Source: Bradyrhizobium nanningense (GTDB lineage Bacteria; Pseudomonadota; Alphaproteobacteria; Rhizobiales; Xanthobacteraceae). Taken from it: DNA of 64,000 nucleotides. The DNA lies in the NCBI RefSeq assembly GCF_004114535.1, contig NZ_LBJC01000076.1:23188-87187 (forward strand), read 5' to 3'. The notes under the pieces are model-generated. The model saw nothing but the letters and a program-made list of their open reading frames with translations, was not told the DNA's origin and ran no database searches. The stretch's first letter is position 1, and each line of letters begins with the position of its first letter. Positions 58,299 to 64,000 of the stretch are shown here, one piece after another. The position numbers and the translations under genes were made by a program.

Positions 58299-59927
58299 GC
58301 GTCGACCGTCAAGAATGGGCCGTAGGAAACGCGAAGCACGCCCCTCTGAGCTCCGTGGGCGAGTTCGCTAATGGCTACGCCGCCGTGCGAGGTTGGCGCT
58401 CATGGCCGGAAGGGTAAGCAGGGCGGCCACATCATCTATGCCGACCGCATCCGCAGGAAGCGTAAGGTCTAACCCTGCCGAGGATGAAAGATCACCCCCG
58501 CCGAAGCCGATCTTCGATGGTGATTCCCAAGAATGAAGACCCCCGAGTAGCCAAAAGACCTAGCTAGATCGGGAACTTGAGCGCAAAGCCAAACTACCAA
58601 ACCTTGAGGACCCAAAATGTCGGCTTGATAAATCTTCAAAGAGAATATCAAAACCCTTCTCAAGTCGCCGTTGTTGTTCAGCTGGTTGAGCATCATCGAA
58701 TTGATAGTGAACATGAGCGTCATTCTCGCAGTCCTTGGAAGTCACGGCATTCGCTTGCGTGTTGTCCGTCCCATCGGCCCTTAAGAAAAAAAGCCCCCAC
58801 ACAGCGAGCGCTGGACAAACCGTCCAAAGGCAAATCCGCACTGATCGGGAGGCCAACCCATGGGGTCCCGGCAGGGCCTTCCGATGGGCCCCGCAGCGGT
58901 ACTCCTCCTGCTGGAGCATCAACCCGGTGCGTCTAGATGGGAGGCGGTAACTTCTTGCTCTATTCAGTACTCGCTGGAGAACATCAGGGTGAGCACGCGA
59001 GTCGTTCGCTTTGGGTCGCTCGCTCGGATCTTCTGAGCCGAACCGCATAGCCGAAGGCCCCTTTTTGGTGAGGCGGCCTATGCCTCGAGCCAGGCCGCGC
59101 CGAGTCTAAAACAACCTCTTTGCCGGCGAGATCGGCGAGTAAGCTGTCGATGAACTTGGCATCGGTGGCGTCGCCGAGCTGCTCGCGAGCATCATCCCCA
59201 TTCCAGACCGACTTAGACAACACCACAGCCTTTGCGCGCATGCCTTCCAAAGTCGCTGCGCTGAGCGTCAGCATCTCTTCCCAGGCTTCGCGAACTGGTC
59301 GTAAAATTCCGAAGTTTGGGCGGCCAACCGCCTAACTTCCGAGGTGCTCGGCGAAATGGCCGGGCTTTCTGCTACCGCCCTGTCAACGACGACTGAAGAG
59401 GCTCCAATCACAGAGCATCATCGGAGCCGACGTCTCAATCGTCTCCCGCAAGGCGGTGGGAAGACCTATTCGAATGCTTGTGCTGGTCACCCTGGAGCGG
59501 GAGCGCACCTCCCTCACGAAATCGATCCTATCTGCCATTGCTACAAGATGCGTTAGGGCGGCGGCAGTCCTAGACATGAGATCTTGCCGGATCGGCTCGC
59601 ATGACCAGGCGCTCACCCACAAGGATTTCGTGTCCAACTTCTGACACGGGACAAAGTCCGTCAGGTTCAAAACACCGGCTGCGTTTTGGGGCGCCTTGGA
59701 GTTTTCAAAGCGTAATCAGGCGCTTGATGCGTGCTGACCGAGATGGCACGCCTGTTGCTTTTGGGATGCAGAACCACGGAGTGAGGGCTGAGCGCACACG
59801 AGATGCACAAAACGAGTGATGCTCTCCTTCTCTTGAACCCGTGTGCTCCGTTTCTGAGAGAGACAGGCTAGCGCACAAAGTCGCGCAACGAGTGGCAATA
59901 GTTTTGGAGAGCAACATCGTGCTGTGC
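58299..59927. other. Decayed stretch between the Ubl operon and the TlpA-like gene
   Basis: About 1.6 kb. The minus strand between 59330 and 59090 reads EMLTLSAATLEGMRAKAVVL and SLLADLAGKEVVLD, probably the remnant of a small hypothetical gene. Otherwise nothing recognised. Confidence 0.45.
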
Positions 59928-61097
59928 ATGGAGTCCCCAGCTCCTCCGATCAAGGTGGAGAACTGGCTGCGCGGCGAGCCCCTCACGAGCTTTCAGCCCG
60001 GGAAGGTGTACATCGTCGAATTTTGGGCAACTTGGTGCGGACCATGTACGGCAATGATGCCTCATCTAGTAGAGCTGCAAGAGAAATACAAAGACAGCGG
60101 ACTTGAGCTGCTCGGCGTCGCAGCTTACGAACAGGCTCCAACGGCGGACGAGGCCCGAACAACGTTGGACGCGTGGTTGACCGAGAAGTTCTCGAACCTG
60201 AACTATCGGATCGGGTTCGACTCCACAGGCGAAATGAGCAAGCTTTGGATGGACTCCAGCTTTTCTGTCGGGATTCCCACCTCATTCGTCGTTGACCGTG
60301 ACGGCCACATCGCCTTTATCGGTCCTCCGATGCAGCTCGATGACGTCTTGCCGAAAGTTCTTAACGGCAGTTGGCGGACCAGCGATGAAGCTAAAGCCGC
60401 CGATACAGAGCGGATCGACAGCGGACGACGCGAAATGCGCGAAATGGAGCGCAAGCGGGCGTTGACTGAGCCGATTCTCGCCAAGCTTTGGCCGGCGATG
60501 AAGGCGGAGGATTGGGCAAAGGCGGTTTCGGCGGTCGAAGAGGCCGTCGCGGTGATGCCGGACGACCTCAACTTCCGCGTGCTCCATGCGAAACTGTTGC
60601 TTCACAGACTGCGCAACTTGCAGACCGGCTTGCCGGTTTTGAAGCGATTCGCTCGCGACGCGATCGACAAAAACGATGAGCACTGGATGGAAGGGGCACT
60701 GAGCCAGCTCTTTGATCCGGCGAATGACAACTCCCACTTCCCGTCTGCCGAGCGCCTCGCGATGGGCAAAGAGTTGTCCGAACACATTCTTGCGCTGAAT
60801 CCTCCGCAAGGGGACGGTGGCTTCAAGTACCTGTCCTATGGGGCGGTCGCTCAGTATTATTATGAGAGCGGCAACAAGGATCGCGCAATCGAATTGGTCG
60901 AGGTGGCGTTGAACTCGCTAGACGGTCCTGAGCCTATCCCCGACGAACTGAAACAGCACGTCATGTCGACGTTTGTCGAAGCGCTGGCCAACTACAAGGG
61001 TGAAAAGGCTTGCTATGGGACTGTTTGTGCAACTCCGCAAGACGGGTTTCCGAGAGCGTCAAAGCGCAGGCAACGGAGCAAACAAAAAGAAGGGTGA
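59928..61097 (+). CDS. TlpA-like thioredoxin-fold protein with helical C-terminal half
   Basis: A 389-residue protein (ATG 59928; GTG 59919 with GGAGA upstream is an alternative). Residues 10-150 are a TlpA/ResA-type thioredoxin domain: VYIVEFWATWCGPCTAMMPH with WCGPC at 36-40, and VGIPTSFVVDRDGHIAFIGP with the cis-Pro. Residues about 190-375 are helical and TPR-like (KAEDWAKAVSAVEEAVAVMP, YYESGNKDRAIELVEVALN). No signal peptide is seen, so a cytoplasmic disulfide-reducing or chaperone role is more likely than a periplasmic one. The tail is Lys/Arg-rich. Confidence 0.85.
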   Translation: MESPAPPIKVENWLRGEPLTSFQPGKVYIVEFWATWCGPCTAMMPHLVELQEKYKDSGLELLGVAAYEQAPTADEARTTLDAWLTEKFSNLNYRIGFDSTGEMSKLWMDSSFSVGIPTSFVVDRDGHIAFIGPPMQLDDVLPKVLNGSWRTSDEAKAADTERIDSGRREMREMERKRALTEPILAKLWPAMKAEDWAKAVSAVEEAVAVMPDDLNFRVLHAKLLLHRLRNLQTGLPVLKRFARDAIDKNDEHWMEGALSQLFDPANDNSHFPSAERLAMGKELSEHILALNPPQGDGGFKYLSYGAVAQYYYESGNKDRAIELVEVALNSLDGPEPIPDELKQHVMSTFVEALANYKGEKACYGTVCATPQDGFPRASKRRQRSKQKEG

Positions 61098-61367
61098 TAG
61101 TCGGAATTGCTCGCTTGGCATCATCCATTTCTCCGGCTGCCAGTGGCAACTAAATTTAACGGTCTGACGGTTTAAAATGCACGCGCGCACAGCCATCGGG
61201 GCGGCCGGACCTAGGCGGGCATCGCCACGCTTCTGCAAACAGGTGAAGATGAATGTTGTCAACTCCACTGATCGGAGTCCAAGATAGGCAACGTTCGGTG
61301 GTGTAGGCGAATCGGAACCTGCGAATTCATTCTCGCGTTGCCGCGGTGCCAACACGGAGGAACTAGC

Positions 61368-61549
61368 ATGGCAAAGGCGAGAAGCGGACCACCCGCGGCC
61401 GAAAGCAGGACCGGGCGCGGGTGGCGGGCGGACAGGATTACGAGGTTCGCGACGAGGCGAAGAAGACGCGCCGCTCGGCCTCCGCGAAGAAGGCGGTCGA
61501 GAAGGTGGGCAGCAGCCGCAAGAAGGTCGAGCGGCGCTTGGGTCGATGA
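61368..61549 (+). pseudogene. DUF3606-like small basic protein, frameshifted
   Basis: ATG 61368 has a strong GGAGG site. The second frame reads GKGEKRTTRGRKQDRARVAG, then GQDYEVRDEAKKTRRSASAK and AVEKVGSSRKKVERRLGR-stop, the form of DUF3606 proteins common in Bradyrhizobium. The start and this frame differ by one base right after MAK, so a single lost base breaks the gene unless another start is used. Confidence 0.65.
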
Positions 61550-61652
61550 GAGGCGGCCTGTCGCTCGTTAGGAACGAGCGTCCCTGCGGCTAGTTCAACG
61601 ATCAGTCTTGCGTGCCATCTTGCAAGACCGTCCTGTTGCTGACAACTAAGCT

Positions 61653-61686
61653 CCAGCCCGTTCCTCCCGCGGGCTGGTTCTTTTTC
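61653..61686 (+). terminator. Rho-independent terminator
   Basis: CCAGCCCG (61653-61660), loop TTCCTCCCG, CGGGCTGG (61670-61677), then TTCTTTTTC. About 100 bp after the DUF3606 remnant. Confidence 0.85.
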
Positions 61687-61963
61687 GCGGTGGTTTCACA
61701 TTTTTGAATCTGAACAGGAAGAATTTTTGGGATGAAGCTGTCGTTTGCCGAACCGGACAGCGGCAGACCGCTCGGTCCCAGCTCGTCTCTCGATCCGGAA
61801 AAATCTCCAGTCTGAGGCCGACGTGGTGGGCGCTTCGGCAACTCGAAAAATTTGGGTCATGATTCACATTCGTTATAGCTAGAACCGGGGACGCCAGGAG
61901 AAATCGGCAATGCCGGGCGGCGAAGGCATTTCAATTTCGGAATCATTGAACCCGGCAGCGTGA

Positions 61964-61999
61964 GGGGCCGCTGTCAAAAACAGCGGTCCTTTGCTTTTT
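61964..61999 (+). terminator. Terminator-like hairpin
   Basis: GGGCCGCTGT and ACAGCGGTCC around CAAAA, then TTTGCTTTTTG. Confidence 0.75.
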
Positions 62000-62127
62000 G
62001 ACCCATAGAGGTGCATTAGACACGACAAATTCGGGGTGCGCCGATTGCGTAATCGCGAGTTCCCCACCGCCAATGCAAGGTTGAGCGGCTTGGGTTCAGC
62101 GCCGCTTTAAGGCTGACCGAGCTAGGT

Positions 62128-62165
62128 CCCAACTCCAGCCAGCGCCGAGTTGGGGCCGCCCTTTT
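62128..62165 (+). terminator. Terminator-like hairpin
   Basis: CCCAACTC (62128-62135) and GAGTTGGG (62147-62154), then GCCGCCCTTTTAC. Confidence 0.6.
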
Positions 62166-62214
62166 ACGGTACCGCCGGGAGCGAGGAGCCCGCGTTCCAC
62201 TTAAATGAGGGCCT

Positions 62215-62397
62215 TCACTCGTTCTCAGCCTTGGCTTGCGCGATTGCATTTTCCAGTTCAGATACGAGGACCCTGTAGTGAGGGACCACCCGGTCGAAAG
62301 CCGCCCGCTTTATTGGCGACTTGGCCTCATCTCTCAACCGCTCGCACTTCCCGATCTGCTCGCGCAAGGTCGCGACATGTTCGAGCATGTCTTTCAT
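62215..62397 (-). CDS. Small coiled-coil hypothetical protein
   Basis: A 60-residue protein from ATG 62397 with a GGGGGG run just upstream (an ATG four codons earlier overlaps it). The sequence MKDMLEHVATLREQIGKCER, RLRDEAKSPIKRAAFDRVVP and LVSELENAIAQAKAENE is charged and helical with heptad-like leucines. Family unknown; small proteins of this form are common in Bradyrhizobium genomes. Confidence 0.6.
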   Translation of the reverse strand: MKDMLEHVATLREQIGKCERLRDEAKSPIKRAAFDRVVPHYRVLVSELENAIAQAKAENE

Positions 62398-62590
62398 CGC
62401 GCCCCCCATCGGCCAATGAATTTCAACTGATACAACTTAGGCACTTTAGTCTTTAATAGGCGCTTAAGCGTTCAATTCACCTTGCGGCGCAGCTTCTGGA
62501 TCAATCAGCATATTGCCGCGTCGGTTTGTGGCCCCAGCCGAAAAGGTAGCCCCCCGACTGCTGGAGGAAAACCCGTATCAGACGGGTTGG

Positions 62591-62617
62591 CGGCCCCTAC
62601 TTGGGGCCGTTTACTTT
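62591..62617 (+). terminator. Terminator-like hairpin
   Basis: CGGCCCC (62591-62597), loop TACTT, GGGGCCG (62603-62609), then TTTACTTT. A second small hairpin (AACCCGTATCAGACGGGTT) lies just upstream. Confidence 0.75.
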
Positions 62618-63029
62618 CCAATTCAGTTTGCGCGTAACGGAAAGCTCGCGATCTTGCGCGTCAGCTGCCAAAGCTCGACTGCGTGGGTCCCCGCTAGTTG
62701 CTGCGCGCGCTGTCTAGCGGCTCTTCGCACAAATCAGCCTTACGCGTTGCACGATATTCCCATCAGGCCCGAACAAATAGGCCATGAACTCTTCCATCGA
62801 AGCTTCCACTACGGGCGCGGACCGCGAACACTATTAGTCTGAAACCATAGAGAACGCTCTAAGCACCGGGATTCGCGACCGCCTGCGGCCAACAACGCAG
62901 CGGCCGCGCCAACGCTGGCACGGCCGTGGCGAGGCCGCCTGCGCTCCGGGTTACCGGCGCTGGATATTGCCCGGAGGTTTGCCGATCATACCACCGCCAC
63001 CAAGAGTAACGTTTGCCCGAAAGGGGCAC

Positions 63030-63065
63030 TCATTAGGAGTGCAAAAAAAGGCCCCAACTCACGCA
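63030..63065 (-). terminator. Rho-independent terminator on the minus strand
   Basis: Minus strand GCCCCTGCGTGAGTTGGGGC followed by CTTTTTTTGC: 5-bp GC stem with a long T-run. It lies in an open frame (62986-63174), which argues against that frame being a gene and for a short transcript ending here. Confidence 0.75.
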
Positions 63066-63208
63066 GGGGCATTTGAGCCGGGGCGGACTTGGGGTTACCC
63101 TTGGGGAAGGGCATGAACGTTCCCTTCCTAATTTCAAAGGAGCGTATTTCCGGATGATCTGGCACAAATTGCATATCCAGCCCGACTCAACCTAGGTTAA
63201 GATAGTAC

Positions 63209-63298
63209 ATGGGCAAAGAACAGCTAGTGCTTGTGCTTGCCATCGGCGCTGGTGTTTTCACCGTGGCCGCTGCAGCGGCGCTACTCTTTGGCCTTTGA
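63209..63298 (+). CDS. Tiny single-helix membrane peptide
   Basis: A 29-residue frame starting MGKEQLVLVLAIGAGVFTVA, a clear membrane helix followed by AAAALLFGL. No good ribosome site is visible. It pairs with a second such peptide 60 bp downstream. Confidence 0.35.
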   Translation: MGKEQLVLVLAIGAGVFTVAAAAALLFGL

Positions 63299-63357
63299 TC
63301 TATCTCAATTGGCGCACGCGAGCCGCCCCGCATCTTCCCATCCTGTTGGAGGCGACA

Positions 63358-63444
63358 ATGACAATGCGGCCTTGGATGTTGCATGCGCTGGCGTGGGCTG
63401 CGGCCGCCCTGGGGTTGGCAGCCATCATTTCCATGAGCATGTAG
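63358..63444 (+). CDS. Tiny single-helix membrane peptide
   Basis: A 28-residue frame starting MTMRPWMLHALAWAAAALGL and ending AAIISMSM; one membrane helix. GTTGGAGGCGACA gives a strong GGAGG site 7 bp before ATG 63358, which favours a real gene. Function unknown. Confidence 0.5.
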   Translation: MTMRPWMLHALAWAAAALGLAAIISMSM

Positions 63445-63506
63445 GGGGCGGCGCCGATCGCTCGCTTGGGGCGGTGCTTCGATGTTGAGCTGGGGCAAGC
63501 TGCATA

Positions 63507-63728
63507 TCAGGGCTTCTTCTGAGCGTGCTCGGCCTCGACGGCGCGGAGCAGGGCGGCAAGGTTGGGATATTCCACGCCATCGCGAGCATACCGGTTGACG
63601 CGCTCGACATAGCGGGCCGATCCGTCGGGCTTGCCGCGCCAGCTGAACAGCAGCACCGCGCTGTTGTGCTGGCGCAGAACGTGGCCGGCGCCATTACCGA
63701 AATACTTGCTCATGGCGTGGGGCTTCAT
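63507..63728 (-). CDS. Small hypothetical protein
   Basis: A 73-residue protein from ATG 63728 with GGAGGCGCGGCC upstream (a GTG at 63842 would add 38 residues). It reads MKPHAMSKYFGNGAGHVLRQ, SAVLLFSWRGKPDGSARYVE and NLAALLRAVEAEHAQKKP. No family recognised; codon use is core-like. Confidence 0.55.
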   Translation of the reverse strand: MKPHAMSKYFGNGAGHVLRQHNSAVLLFSWRGKPDGSARYVERVNRYARDGVEYPNLAALLRAVEAEHAQKKP

Positions 63729-63904
63729 GGCCGCGCCTCCAGCTTCGCCAGCTCCGACTTGTCCATTCCCGGATGAGCGTCCCGGCGGGGGACGTTCCTT
63801 ATTGTAGACGAGGAGAGATTCGGGGAGGGTGAACAGCTTCACACTTCTTTGTTTTCAGGCGGACGACTGTCCAGCATGCCAGGCTGCCCCGGCGTCGGGA
63901 GCGC

Positions 63905-64000
63905 GAATGCGGATTCCGATCGATGTCGCCCAGGATTCCGAGATGATCTCGCCCACCATTCCGATTTGAAGTCGCCCACCCGTTCCGAGATGATGTCGCC
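63905..64000. repeat. Four tandem imperfect 23-bp repeats, probable IS21-type end
   Basis: Units of the form (G/C)ATTCCGA-x-(G/A)TGATGTCGCCCA: GATTCCGATCGATGTCGCCC, GATTCCGAGATGATCTCGCC, CATTCCGATTTGAAGTCGCC and GTTCCGAGATGATGTCGCC. IS21-family elements often carry such repeated transposase-binding sites just inside their ends, so an insertion probably begins here and runs out of the window. Confidence 0.6.

Larger units (their letters stand above)
62410..63208. other. Hairpin-rich non-coding stretch
   Basis: About 800 bp with two terminators (62591 plus strand, 63030 minus strand) and only short, unsupported frames. Confidence 0.45.

Noticed and set aside
62986..63174. 62-codon minus-strand frame
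   Set aside because: A minus-strand terminator with a T7 run lies inside it.
63905..64000. CRISPR array at the right edge
   Set aside because: Repeats are contiguous and imperfect with no unique spacers; they fit transposase-binding repeats better.
1..64000. tRNA or rRNA genes and an island attachment site
   Set aside because: I saw no cloverleaf-like or rRNA sequence and no att duplication by eye; tRNAscan and Infernal would be needed to be sure.

Overview
The window looks like part of the symbiosis island of a legume-nodulating Bradyrhizobium. Reasons: export genes of a rhizobial type III secretion system (rhcS, rhcT, rhcU), its regulator ttsI with a secretin gene and a lipoprotein gene, seven boxes matching the TtsI-binding 'tts box' in front of effector-type genes, a nod box, a GH12 endoglucanase like GunA2, NopM- and NopP-type genes, an extra rpoN, and many decayed insertion sequences and broken genes.

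Layout. 1-2129: end of the rhc operon (rhcS partial, rhcT, rhcU). 2985-5609: phasin-like gene, a one-domain effector-like gene, an IS3 remnant and gunA2. 6.4-9.4 kb: IS66 remnant, an outer-membrane barrel gene and a dead parA. 9.7-11.8 kb: a 727-residue repeat effector resembling NopD/Bel2-5 but without the protease. 12.1-15.9 kb: dead porin copy, then y4xK-type lipoprotein, rhcC2 and ttsI (all minus), plus a small unknown gene. 17.5-21.2 kb: two broken NopP-like genes around a virK-family gene. 22.4-26.4 kb: pentapeptide-repeat protein, PanC-like ligase and cytochrome P450. 27.0-29.3 kb: large effector candidate. 30.0-32.0 kb: broken NopM-type E3 ligase. 32.5-32.9 kb: nod box plus a secreted four-cysteine peptide. 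33.2-34.5 kb: MFS permease. 36.1-44.7 kb: two further effectors, a SET-domain protein and a DUF418 membrane protein. 46-54 kb: J-domain protein, LuxR solo and rpoN, among remnants of IS elements, an AAA ATPase, a cytochrome and an integrase. 55.1-58.3 kb: a compact operon for a bacterial ubiquitin-like conjugation system (XRE regulator, ImmA/IrrE protease, Ubl, E2-like, JAMM protease, ThiF/E1). 59.9-64 kb: TlpA-like protein, small genes, several terminators, and tandem repeats resembling an IS21-type end at the right edge.

How parts work together. TtsI should bind the tts boxes and switch on the effectors that leave through the Rhc machine. Four of the effector-type genes share one roughly 65-residue C-terminal module (consensus around 'FSHGTQ...GLLP...GERYTA.LGP'). 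One of these proteins also has a nuclear-localisation-like KRQR cluster and a DLNxxP EAR motif, so it may act on plant transcription. The NopM and both NopP genes are broken, which could alter host range. The nod box should place the small secreted cysteine peptide under NodD/flavonoid control. The ubiquitin-like operon appears to be a defence or conflict system beside a dead integrase, and a sequence shared by its two promoter regions suggests control by its own XRE/IrrE pair.

All names come from reading the sequence and recalled family knowledge. No database search was run.
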